Origin: Devosia sp.
GTDB taxonomy: Bacteria > Pseudomonadota > Alphaproteobacteria > Rhizobiales > Devosiaceae
Length of the DNA stretch: 11,562 bases
Direction: 5' to 3'
NCBI GenBank assembly: GCA_028290685.1
Contig: JAQGJI010000184.1
Location: 1-11,562, forward strand
Shown here: positions 6,221-11,562 of the stretch, one piece after another
Layout: each line of letters starts with the position of its first letter
Position numbering within the stretch: position 1 is the first letter of the stretch
Made by a program: the position numbers and the translations under genes
Notes under the pieces: generated by a model
What the model saw: only the letters and a program-made list of their open reading frames with translations
What the model was told of the DNA's origin: nothing
Databases searched by the model: none

Positions 6221-7262
6221 AGTCCTTCCACTTGAACTCGGGCATGTCGACCCATTGCAGGCCGGCAGGCCCCGCCCCACCGATCCGGGCCAGCAGGTGC
6301 GTGCCCAGTTGTCGGCCCGCCAGTACGAAGTCTTCCAGCACGGTTTCGGCACCGGTCTGGAACTGGGTGAACATGGGGCTCGCCTGTTTGCTGACCACAT
6401 GGGAGAACAACCCGACGGTCTTGCCCACTTCGTTCAGGCCGCCAATCACGGCGAGCGCCGAAATTTCCGAGGCGCAGACCCAGCCGTCGGGGCCATCGGG
6501 GCGCTTGGAGCGCTTGATCACATAGTTGCGGATGGCGTCGGTGGGGCTCTGCAGGGTCACGTCACTGGCAAATTCATGGGCGATGCCACCCTCGGCCGCG
6601 GCGCGCGCCATGCCGTTCTTGAGGTGATCGGTATAGGTCAGGGCGCTTTCGGGAAGCACGATGGAAACCTTCTTGCAGCCCTTCTGGATCAGCCGTTTTA
6701 CCGCACCATAGGCATAGGCCTCATTGTCGAAATCAACGAATGGATGAACGTCCGGCCAGAGGCTGCGCCCGTGGCTGACAAAGGGAAAGTCGCTGTCCAG
6801 CAGGAAACGGATGCGTTCATCAAAGCTCTCGGCCTTGGAAAAGATCACCCCATCGGCCATGCGGTTGCGCACGATGTGGCGGATCGGCTCCATGGGCGGC
6901 ACGTTGCGGAACAGGGGGGTGATCACGAGGTGGAACGCGGTGTTGCGCATCGCCTCGGACAGCCCCGCCACGATGGAGGTGCCAAAGCCATAGATCTGCT
7001 CATCGGGTTCGAGCACCAGCGCAATCACATTGGTGCGCCCCGTCTTGAGGCGCAACGCGGCCCGGTCGGGCAGATAGCCGATCTCGGCGGCGATTTTTTG
7101 CACCCGGTCGCGCGTGTCCTGGGCAAGCTCAGGCGCGTTGTTGAGGGCCCGCGATATGGTTGTCACCGCAAGGCCGGTCATCTGTGCGATCGTCTTCAGC
7201 GTCGGCTTGCCCGACGGCCTGACGCCGCGCTTGCCTCTGGTTTCCGGCAGGTCCTCGGACAC
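6219..7262 (-). CDS. LacI-family transcriptional regulator (AglR-like)
   Basis: This is a 347-aa LacI/GalR repressor that would bind DNA as a dimer and respond to a sugar or related ligand. The helix-turn-helix lies at about residues 20-45 (PTLKTIAQMTGLAVTTISRALN). The hinge and linker follow (IGYLPDRAALRLKTGRTNVI, about 61-80), and a periplasmic-binding-protein-like effector domain runs to the end. The GTG at 7262 is chosen because GAGGGG (7273-7278) lies 10 nt upstream. The frame is open further, to 7469, but that part has no family similarity. Phrases such as DPxRxIVRNRMADGVI and FPFVSHGR resemble rhizobial AglR-type regulators of alpha-glucoside transport. No transporter adjoins it, so the ligand and targets are unknown. 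The last 35 residues (LLARIGGAGPAGLQWVDMPEFKW) are usual for this subgroup. Confidence 0.92.
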   Translation of the reverse strand: MSEDLPETRGKRGVRPSGKPTLKTIAQMTGLAVTTISRALNNAPELAQDTRDRVQKIAAEIGYLPDRAALRLKTGRTNVIALVLEPDEQIYGFGTSIVAGLSEAMRNTAFHLVITPLFRNVPPMEPIRHIVRNRMADGVIFSKAESFDERIRFLLDSDFPFVSHGRSLWPDVHPFVDFDNEAYAYGAVKRLIQKGCKKVSIVLPESALTYTDHLKNGMARAAAEGGIAHEFASDVTLQSPTDAIRNYVIKRSKRPDGPDGWVCASEISALAVIGGLNEVGKTVGLFSHVVSKQASPMFTQFQTGAETVLEDFVLAGRQLGTHLLARIGGAGPAGLQWVDMPEFKWKD

Positions 7263-7300
7263 TTGAGCTAATCCCCTCTGCCGCGCTGTGGTCCGGCCTG

Positions 7301-7337
7301 TCTGGTTGCCGACGACATCACCAGATTGTCGGCCAGA
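7301..7337. promoter_or_regulatory. Interleaved inverted repeats upstream of the LacI-family gene
   Basis: TCTGGT (7301-7306) pairs with ACCAGA (7320-7325), and GCCGAC (7308-7313) pairs with GTCGGC (7328-7333); the two pairings interleave. Alternatively TCTGG(TTG)CCGAC pairs with GTCGGCCAGA (7328-7337), 10 bp with a 3-nt bulge. It lies 39-75 bp before the regulator's start, where an autoregulatory operator or structured leader would be expected. Confidence 0.4.
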
Positions 7338-7537
7338 GTTCAAGCATTCCCTGCCGGGCCGCCCGATGGCAAACCCGAACCTGGCGCCATTCTGTCCTAG
7401 GCCGAAAGTCGAGTACGGTTTTTCCGCTTTTGCCCGATTGAAGCTGCGCCAGGTGCTGGCAATCGGCACAGAATGCGCCTATCTTGCCCTTGCATCGCCG
7501 TCTGCCGATGCTCGTATCGTCAACCCGCAGGAAAGGA

Positions 7538-7651
7538 ATGAAGATGAACCCATCTCTCCCATTCACCATCCATGCAAGTTGCACGCGCGTACGCACCCAT
7601 TTGCACATTGCCAAACGCTGGCAAGGGACCTGTCGCAGCAAACGAATGTGA
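7538..7651 (+). CDS. Possible small protein, 37 aa, basic
   Basis: This short ORF has an unusually good initiation region. AGGAAAGGA (7529-7537) lies directly before ATG 7538, and a second in-frame ATG at 7544 has AAGGA 6 nt upstream. The product, MKMNPSLPFTIHASCTRVRT..., is rich in Arg, Lys and His (about 10 basic residues plus 4 His, no acidic residues) and has two Cys. There is no signal peptide or membrane segment and no recognised family. A TATCTT box at 7471-7476 could be a -10 element. The stop codon overlaps the TGTGA-N5-TCACA palindrome. It may be a real small protein, a leader peptide or chance; the translation start context is the only positive evidence. Confidence 0.3.
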   Translation: MKMNPSLPFTIHASCTRVRTHLHIAKRWQGTCRSKRM

Positions 7652-7661
7652 TTTCGTCACA
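7647..7661. promoter_or_regulatory. Perfect palindrome TGTGA-N5-TCACA
   Basis: TGTGATTTCGTCACA has perfect 5-bp arms and a 5-bp spacer, centred about 105 bp before the 73-aa gene at 7760. The arms match a CRP/FNR-type half-site, but the spacer is 5 rather than the usual 6 bp (CRP). It could be an operator for an unknown regulator. Confidence 0.3.
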
Positions 7662-7759
7662 CCTTCGTCGTCTCCCTCCGATAGAACCCCCCGCGTTGGC
7701 CGCCATACCGTGCATAAAGCATGGCATGGCAGGCCTGACGCGCAAGTGGAGCATCCACC

Positions 7760-7981
7760 ATGCAGGAAAACAGCCTCGTCCGGGCCAAGGCCCAAAAGCC
7801 CATCATCATTGAAGTTGCCGGCGAACCGCTCGGCGTGGTCGTGCCGAACGCCGATGGTTACCGGTTTCTTGCGGTCAAACTGCCGGCCTTTGCCATTGAC
7901 GGGCAGCACTTCGCTTCGATCGAACAGGCCCATTCAGCGGTCTCGCGGGCCGTCCGCGAGAGCGGCGAGCAAGCGGCGTGA
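7760..7981 (+). CDS. Small conserved-looking hypothetical protein, 73 aa
   Basis: This 73-residue cytosolic protein was not assigned to a named family. GTGGAG lies about 8 nt before the ATG, a good ribosome binding site. The layout suggests a small alpha/beta fold: strands PIIIEVAGEPLGVVVPN (residues 14-30) and YRFLAVKLPAFAIDGQHF (34-51), then a helix with SIEQAHSAVSRAV (53-65). The pattern of GVVV, YRF and a DGxxFxSxExA turn before a helix resembles small rhizobial hypothetical proteins I have seen, and distantly the DUF2188-like protein at 586-864. There is no signal peptide or membrane segment. It ends at a clear terminator and converges on the 64-aa gene at 8036. Its own terminator and ribosome binding site support a real monocistronic gene. 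Confidence 0.7.
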   Translation: MQENSLVRAKAQKPIIIEVAGEPLGVVVPNADGYRFLAVKLPAFAIDGQHFASIEQAHSAVSRAVRESGEQAA

Positions 7982-7986
7982 GAACA

Positions 7987-8015
7987 GCGGGCCCAAGTGC
8001 CCGCCTTGCTCTTTT
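7987..8015 (+). terminator. Intrinsic terminator after the 73-aa gene
   Basis: GCGGGC (7987-7992) and GCCCGC (7999-8004) form a perfect 6-bp GC stem with a 6-nt loop. A pyrimidine run CTTGCTCTTTT (8005-8015) follows. It begins 6 bp after the stop codon. Confidence 0.6.
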
Positions 8016-8035
8016 GTCAGGCCCGGATGGGATGC

Positions 8036-8230
8036 CTAATCGTCATTGGTGCTGTTGAGATCTTCAGGCCTTTTGCCCTCTTCGGCAGGCGGCGGCTGGT
8101 TCAATGCGTTTTCCACCGCCCCGGCCAAGGCCTCGGTATCAGCACCGCCAATGCCCTGCCGCTGCAACTCACGCGCTAGAGCGTCGGCGATTGCAACCCG
8201 GTGGGCGCTACCCTGATCAGCCATCGCCAT
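8036..8230 (-). CDS. Small hypothetical protein, 64 aa
   Basis: The product begins MAMADQGSAHRVAIADALAR, continues as an amphipathic helical segment (about residues 8-42, ELQRQGIGGADTEALAGAVENAL) and ends in a polar, acidic tail (PPPAEEGKRPEDLNSTNDD) that is probably disordered. No family was recognised. The start is one of two close ATGs. ATG 8230 has AAAGGA 9 nt upstream, and ATG 8224 has GGGGA 9 nt upstream. The frame continues to 8314 (92 aa), but that extension is Gly/Pro-rich and has no support. It lies downstream of phnM on the same strand with 92 bp between them, and converges on the 73-aa gene. It could be the last gene of the phn transcript or independent. Confidence 0.6.
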   Translation of the reverse strand: MAMADQGSAHRVAIADALARELQRQGIGGADTEALAGAVENALNQPPPAEEGKRPEDLNSTNDD

Positions 8231-8254
8231 CGATCCCCATCCTTTGGTTGTGGG

Positions 8255-8276
8255 CGGCCCCTTTGGACCCGGGCCG
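8255..8276. other. Hairpin between phnM and the 64-aa gene
   Basis: CGGCCC (8255-8260) and GGGCCG (8271-8276) make a 6-bp stem with a 10-nt loop. A smaller CCCC-GAGC-GGGG dyad lies at 8293-8304. Neither has a T-run on the minus strand, so termination of the phnM transcript here is only possible, not shown. Confidence 0.25.
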
Positions 8277-8322
8277 TCTGCCCGATACAACGCCCCGAGC
8301 GGGGACTGGTTCAAATACCGGC

Positions 8323-9453
8323 TCAGCTCACCCTTTGGCCCTGCCGCCAGACGCCGCGCACCACGGGAATGTCCCCGACCAAGCGGACGCGCACCAGATC
8401 GGCCCGTTTGCCGGGCGCGATCTCGCCGCGATCGTCAAGGCCCGCCGCGCGGGCCGGGTTGCCCGATACCATGGCCAGCGCCGCCGGCAAGGTGAAACCC
8501 TCCAGCCGCTGCGGCAAGGCAAAGGCCGCCTGCAGCAGGGCAAAGGGCACGTAGTCCGAACTCAACACATCCAGCAACCCTGCACGCACCAGGTCGGTGG
8601 CCGAAATATTGCCCGAATGGGACTTGCCCCGCACCACGTTCGGCGCGCCCATCAAGATGGCCAGCCCCGCATCATGGGCCGCCGCCGCGGCCTCGAGCGT
8701 GGTGGGAAATTCGGCAATGGCAACCCCATCCTGCACCGACTGCTCGACCTGCTCGATGCTGGCATCGTCATGGCTGGCCAGCGCCAGGCCCAACTCGCGT
8801 GCGCGGCCCGCGATATGGGTGCGATGGGGCGCCGAATAGCGCGCATGATCATCCATCCGATCGGCGATGTAGCGCTCCAGTTCTTCGGCAGTGCGGCCGG
8901 TCTGGTAGAAGCTCTTGTAGGCATCGAGCGAGCGGAACTGCCGCTGGCCGGGCGTATGATCCATCATCGAGGCCAGCCGCGTCAGGGGCAGGGTGGCATA
9001 GGTTTCGAACTGCCCGATCACATCATGGCTGGGCAACTCGCAGCGCAGATGCACGAAATGCTCGGCCCTCAGCCAGCCAGCGGCACTGGCCGCCGCGATG
9101 GCGCCGGTCAGCTTGCCGACATGGGGCGCCATGTCGGGCATGTCGGTGTCCGATCCGATGCGGACGGCATCGAATACGGTGGTGATGCCGGAGCCCGCGA
9201 TCTGGGCGTCATGGGCGTGCAGCGCCGCCATGGGATCCCAGAACACCATGGGGCGGGGGCGATAGTGATTTTCCAGGTGATCGGTATGAAGTTCCACCAG
9301 CCCGGCGATCAGGTAGTCGCCGTCCAGATCGTCCCCGAGGGCGGACGCTCCGGCGGCAATATCGGATATCGAGCCGTTGGCGATGGCCAGACTGCCATCG
9401 ATGATTTCATCGCCAAGAACGATGCGGGCATTGCGGAATGCAAGATCGCTCAT
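8323..9453 (-). CDS. phnM: Alpha-D-ribose 1-methylphosphonate 5-triphosphate diphosphatase PhnM
   Basis: PhnM is a cytosolic amidohydrolase-fold enzyme of the C-P lyase pathway. It removes pyrophosphate from alpha-D-ribose 1-methylphosphonate 5-triphosphate to give the 5-phosphate substrate of PhnJ. The 376-aa protein is full length. The metal-binding HTDH is at residues 56-59 (GLVELHTDHLENH). Further likely ligands and marks are MDHTPGQRQF (H166), ASHDD (H228), APNVVRGKSHSGN (270-282) and SSDY (D300). The C-terminal NPARAAGLDDRGEIAPGKRADLVRV is typical of amidohydrolases. Its ATG overlaps the upstream DUF1045 stop as ATGA, so the two genes are translationally coupled. No phnGHIJKL or phnN adjoins it in the window, so the rest of the pathway must be elsewhere if it exists. 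Confidence 0.95.
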   Translation of the reverse strand: MSDLAFRNARIVLGDEIIDGSLAIANGSISDIAAGASALGDDLDGDYLIAGLVELHTDHLENHYRPRPMVFWDPMAALHAHDAQIAGSGITTVFDAVRIGSDTDMPDMAPHVGKLTGAIAAASAAGWLRAEHFVHLRCELPSHDVIGQFETYATLPLTRLASMMDHTPGQRQFRSLDAYKSFYQTGRTAEELERYIADRMDDHARYSAPHRTHIAGRARELGLALASHDDASIEQVEQSVQDGVAIAEFPTTLEAAAAAHDAGLAILMGAPNVVRGKSHSGNISATDLVRAGLLDVLSSDYVPFALLQAAFALPQRLEGFTLPAALAMVSGNPARAAGLDDRGEIAPGKRADLVRVRLVGDIPVVRGVWRQGQRVS

Positions 9454-10142
9454 GGTGCCGGTCCCAGCTTGAAATCGGCGACGCGCTGGAACGGCTTGCC
9501 GCTGTCCGGCTCGTGAAACAGCGACAGCCGGTCGAGCAGCAGCGGCTCGGCCAGCACCGGGGCGAACCAGGTATGGGCGGCCCGCGCGATCTCGGCGGCG
9601 TCTGCTTCCCCCAGGCGGTCGCTCAGCGTCATGTGGAACCGGAATTGCTCGAACACATGGGGATAGCCATAGGCATCGAGCAGTTCGAGCTGGCGCTCGC
9701 TCAGCCCCCGGGAGGCGCGCGCCGCCCGCTGCTTGACCGACATCGGCGCCCGCAGGGGCTCAAAGGCTTCCACCACATGGGCGGCGAAATCCTGCAATTG
9801 TTCGTTGGGAGCAACCAGCAGGGCGAGAAACCCCTCAAGGGAGGCCAGCTGCGGCAAACCAAGATCAACCGGGGCGTGCTGCACCGCGAAATCGGTCAGG
9901 GCCGCCCGCAGATCGGCTTCGCTGGCGCCCTCGGCCAGAGCCATGGGGGCCTTGAGGGTCGCGTGAAAACCATAGCGATTGGCCGATTGGGTGAGGTTCA
10001 GCAGGCGGTCGCGCTCGATCCCGGCCACCGGACCATCAAGCGCGTCTCCATTGGCGGCATCGCGGCCAAGCCAGATTGCTGCCCTTTCCCAAAGATTGCT
10101 GGTGGTGGAAGGGGCAAAGTAAATTGCGAACCGTTGTGTCAT
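9450..10142 (-). CDS. DUF1045 phosphonate-operon protein, 2H phosphoesterase type
   Basis: This 230-aa protein belongs to the DUF1045 family often encoded in phosphonate (C-P lyase) operons. It has two HxT motifs, H60-A-T62 in YGFHATLKAP and H170-M-T172 in FRFHMTLSDR. This pair is the active-site signature of the 2H phosphoesterase superfamily, which acts on cyclic phosphates and RNA ends. Other family marks are the N-terminal RFAIYFAP and the segment YGYPHVFEQFRFH. The reaction is not established to my knowledge. Because the C-P lyase pathway produces 5-phospho-ribosyl 1,2-cyclic phosphate, a role in opening it (the job of PhnP) is a reasonable inference. ATG 10142 has AGGAG 6 nt upstream. 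It is the first gene of the pair with phnM and overlaps it by 4 bp. Confidence 0.9.
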   Translation of the reverse strand: MTQRFAIYFAPSTTSNLWERAAIWLGRDAANGDALDGPVAGIERDRLLNLTQSANRYGFHATLKAPMALAEGASEADLRAALTDFAVQHAPVDLGLPQLASLEGFLALLVAPNEQLQDFAAHVVEAFEPLRAPMSVKQRAARASRGLSERQLELLDAYGYPHVFEQFRFHMTLSDRLGEADAAEIARAAHTWFAPVLAEPLLLDRLSLFHEPDSGKPFQRVADFKLGPAP

Positions 10143-10178
10143 CGGAACTCCTGGGCTCCCTGCCGCTAGTCAGCGAGT

Positions 10179-10196
10179 GTGTCGATGGTTTGACAC
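10179..10196. promoter_or_regulatory. Inverted repeat GTGTC-N8-GACAC with a consensus -35 in the phn/gckA divergent region
   Basis: GTGTCGATGGTTTGACAC has perfect 5-bp arms and an 8-bp spacer, and lies in the 115-bp gap between the DUF1045 gene and gckA. TTGACA (10190-10195) is a perfect sigma-70 -35 hexamer reading toward gckA, but no good -10 lies 16-18 bp downstream. Read leftward, the site resembles only one half of a PHO box. It is a candidate operator for either gene. Confidence 0.35.
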
Positions 10197-10257
10197 CGCG
10201 CGTGCTTTAGGTGCTGGCTATCCTCGCCAAGGGCGAATCGCAAGCCCGGGAGACCCT

Positions 10258-11511
10258 ATGGACCGCGATCTGCTTGAACGGATGTTCCACCGTGCCGTGG
10301 CGCAAGCCCAGCCCGCGCTGGCGGTGCGCGAGAACCTGCCCGAACCGCCAAAGGGGCGCACGATCGTCGTTGGCGCCGGCAAGGCGTCGGCCCAGATGGC
10401 GCGAGCGTTCGAGCTGGCATGGGATGGACCGCTCTCGGGGCTGGTGGTGACGCGCTACGGCTATGCCCAGGCCTGCGAGCGCATCGAAATCATCGAGGCC
10501 GCTCATCCGGTGCCTGACCTAGCCGGATTTCTGGCGGCGCGCCGGATGATGGAGATGGTATCGGGGCTCAGCCCCGACGATCTGGTCGTGGCCCTGATGT
10601 CGGGTGGCGGCTCGGCCCTTTTGCCCGCCCCCGCAGCGGGGCTCAGCTTTGACGATGAACAGTCCATCAACCGAACCCTTCTGGCCTCGGGCGCCCCGAT
10701 CGGGGTGATGAACCTGCTGCGCAACCAGTTCTCCACGATCAAGGGCGGACGGCTGGCGGCGCATTGTGCACCGGCACGGATTGCCACCCTGGTGGTGTCC
10801 GACGTGCCGGGCGACGATCCGGCGCTGGTGGCGTCGGGTCCCACCATTGCCCTGACCGGCACGCGCGAGCTGGCGCGGAAATACGCCAGTCTCTACCGGC
10901 TGGACCTGCCGCCCAATGCCCAGGCGCTGCTCGCCAGCCAGGACAATATTGCCCCCTCGCCCGATGACCCGCTGTTTGCGCGCAACAGTGTTCGCACCAT
11001 TGCCTCGGCCGCGCTCTCGCTGGAGGCTGCAGCGCAGATGGCGCGCGAACACGGGGTCGAGCCGGCCATCCTGTCGGATGCCATCGAAGGGGAGGCGCGC
11101 GACGTGGCTCAGGTGCATGCGGCGCTGGCGCGGGAAATCGCCTCGCGCAACCGCCCGTTCCGCAAACCCTGCGTGCTGCTCTCGGGCGGGGAAACCACGG
11201 TGACCCTGCGCGGCCACGGCCGGGGCGGGCGCAACAGCGAATTCCTGCTGGCGCTGGCCATTGCGCTGGATGGCGTAGGCGGTATTGCGGCGCTTGCTGG
11301 CGATACCGATGGCATTGACGGCTCCGAGAACAATGCCGGCGCCTTTGCCGATGGCACGACGGCAACGCGCCTGCGCCAGGCCGGCATCGATCCCCTGGCA
11401 GCTCTTGCTGCCAACAACGCCTACAGCGCCTTCGAGGCGCTTGGCGACCTGCTGGTGAGCGGGCCGACCGGCACCAATGTCAACGATTTCCGGGCCATCA
11501 TCGTGCGCTGA
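10258..11511 (+). CDS. gckA: Glycerate 2-kinase (MOFRL/GckA-TtuD family)
   Basis: This 417-aa enzyme belongs to the class II glycerate kinase family. It phosphorylates D-glycerate with ATP to 2-phosphoglycerate in glyoxylate, serine-cycle or tartrate catabolism. Some homologues were annotated as hydroxypyruvate reductase TtuD, a name that often persists. The N-terminal domain (about 1-230) shows VVGAGKASAQMA (38-49, K42), LMSGGGSALL (113-122), GVMNLLRNQFSTIKGGRLA (149-167) and VVSDVPGDDP (179-188). The C-terminal MOFRL domain (about 304-409) shows LLSGGETTV (307-315), GRGGRNSEF (321-329), GDTDGIDGSENNAG (348-361) and SGPTGTNVND (401-410). ATG 10258 is chosen because GGGAG lies about 6 nt upstream and the family starts here. 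The frame runs back to 10177 without support. It diverges from the DUF1045-phnM pair. Confidence 0.93.
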   Translation: MDRDLLERMFHRAVAQAQPALAVRENLPEPPKGRTIVVGAGKASAQMARAFELAWDGPLSGLVVTRYGYAQACERIEIIEAAHPVPDLAGFLAARRMMEMVSGLSPDDLVVALMSGGGSALLPAPAAGLSFDDEQSINRTLLASGAPIGVMNLLRNQFSTIKGGRLAAHCAPARIATLVVSDVPGDDPALVASGPTIALTGTRELARKYASLYRLDLPPNAQALLASQDNIAPSPDDPLFARNSVRTIASAALSLEAAAQMAREHGVEPAILSDAIEGEARDVAQVHAALAREIASRNRPFRKPCVLLSGGETTVTLRGHGRGGRNSEFLLALAIALDGVGGIAALAGDTDGIDGSENNAGAFADGTTATRLRQAGIDPLAALAANNAYSAFEALGDLLVSGPTGTNVNDFRAIIVR

Positions 11512-11553
11512 ACCTTTCAGCTTTCGCCCCGCCATGGCATCGTTGCCCGACAC

Positions 11554-11560
11554 AGGGAGG
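11554..11560 (+). promoter_or_regulatory. Strong Shine-Dalgarno sequence at the right edge, next gene likely just outside
   Basis: AGGGAGG lies 2 nt from the window end on the plus strand, 43 bp after the gckA stop. Its position suggests that a plus-strand gene starts within the first few bases beyond the window, possibly in an operon with gckA. Confidence 0.4.
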
Positions 11561-11562
11561 CA

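Larger units (their letters stand above)
7263..7759. other. 497-bp region without a confident gene: LacI-family leader, dyads and a possible small ORF
   Basis: Open frames here (for example 7288-7812 plus and 7520-7933 minus) give low-complexity or family-less translations and look non-coding. The region holds the LacI-family ribosome binding site (7273-7278), interleaved inverted repeats (7301-7333), a 37-codon ORF with a strong ribosome binding site (7538-7651), a TGTGA-N5-TCACA palindrome (7647-7661) and the leader of the 73-aa gene at 7760. No RNA gene was recognised. Confidence 0.6.

Noticed and set aside
7463..7480. Sigma-54 promoter (GG-N10-GC) before the 37-codon ORF
   Set aside because: CGGCAC fits the -24 part, but the -12 part lacks TTGC, so only the bare GG/GC spacing agrees.
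7288..7812. 174-codon plus-strand frame in the gap upstream of the 73-aa gene
   Set aside because: The composition is Pro/His/Arg-rich without domains, and the frame overlaps the supported 73-aa gene and several dyads.
8104..9516. 470-codon plus-strand frame opposite phnM
   Set aside because: It is antisense to phnM and has His/Gly/Arg-rich composition without a recognised domain.
10165..10200. PHO box for the DUF1045-phnM pair
   Set aside because: Read leftward, GTGTCAA fits one half-site (5 of 7), but the second half 11 bp on matches only 3 of 7, so no PhoB site is claimed.
10519..11553. 344-codon minus-strand frame opposite gckA
   Set aside because: It is antisense to the MOFRL kinase gene, with low-complexity composition and no domain.

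Overview
The window looks like chromosomal DNA of a GC-rich alphaproteobacterium, most likely of the order Hyphomicrobiales (Rhizobiales), possibly Devosia- or Pelagibacterium-like. The main pointer is a RirA-type iron regulator. It is supported by a UgpC/MalK-type sugar ABC ATPase end, a phnM gene paired with a DUF1045 gene, a MOFRL-type glycerate 2-kinase and an alphaproteobacterial Uup. The genus is inference. No rRNA, tRNA, CRISPR, insertion sequence or phage gene was seen.

Layout: 2-379 (+) is the C-terminal end of a sugar ABC transporter ATPase. A 206-bp gap with a palindromic repeat follows. A small DUF2188 protein (586-864) and an aldo/keto reductase of the L-glyceraldehyde-3-phosphate/methylglyoxal type (950-1987) lie on the minus strand. 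The reductase diverges from trhO (2051-3091, +), a tRNA U34 hydroxylase. trhO converges on an IHF-alpha-like DNA-bending protein (3175-3525, -), which diverges from rirA (3724-4185, +). The rirA upstream region carries a dyad that fits the RirA iron-responsive operator. A terminator-like hairpin separates rirA from uup (4279-6090, +), a two-ATPase ABC-F protein. uup converges on a LacI-family regulator (6219-7262, -) across a hairpin-rich gap.

7263-7759 is the longest stretch without a confident gene. It holds the LacI-family gene's leader, several dyads and a possible 37-codon ORF with a strong ribosome binding site. Two convergent small unknown proteins follow (7760-7981, +; 8036-8230, -). 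A translationally coupled pair then reads leftward: a DUF1045 2H-phosphoesterase gene (9450-10142) followed by phnM (8323-9453). gckA/ttuD, a glycerate 2-kinase (10258-11511, +), diverges from the pair. A strong Shine-Dalgarno sequence near the right edge suggests that another plus-strand gene begins just outside.

Most genes are housekeeping or metabolic. The least ordinary points are the phnM-DUF1045 pair detached from the rest of the C-P lyase genes, the probable iron operator at rirA, the terminator-like hairpin 29 bp before uup, and the structured region upstream of the LacI-family gene. I did not find a convincing new multi-gene system.
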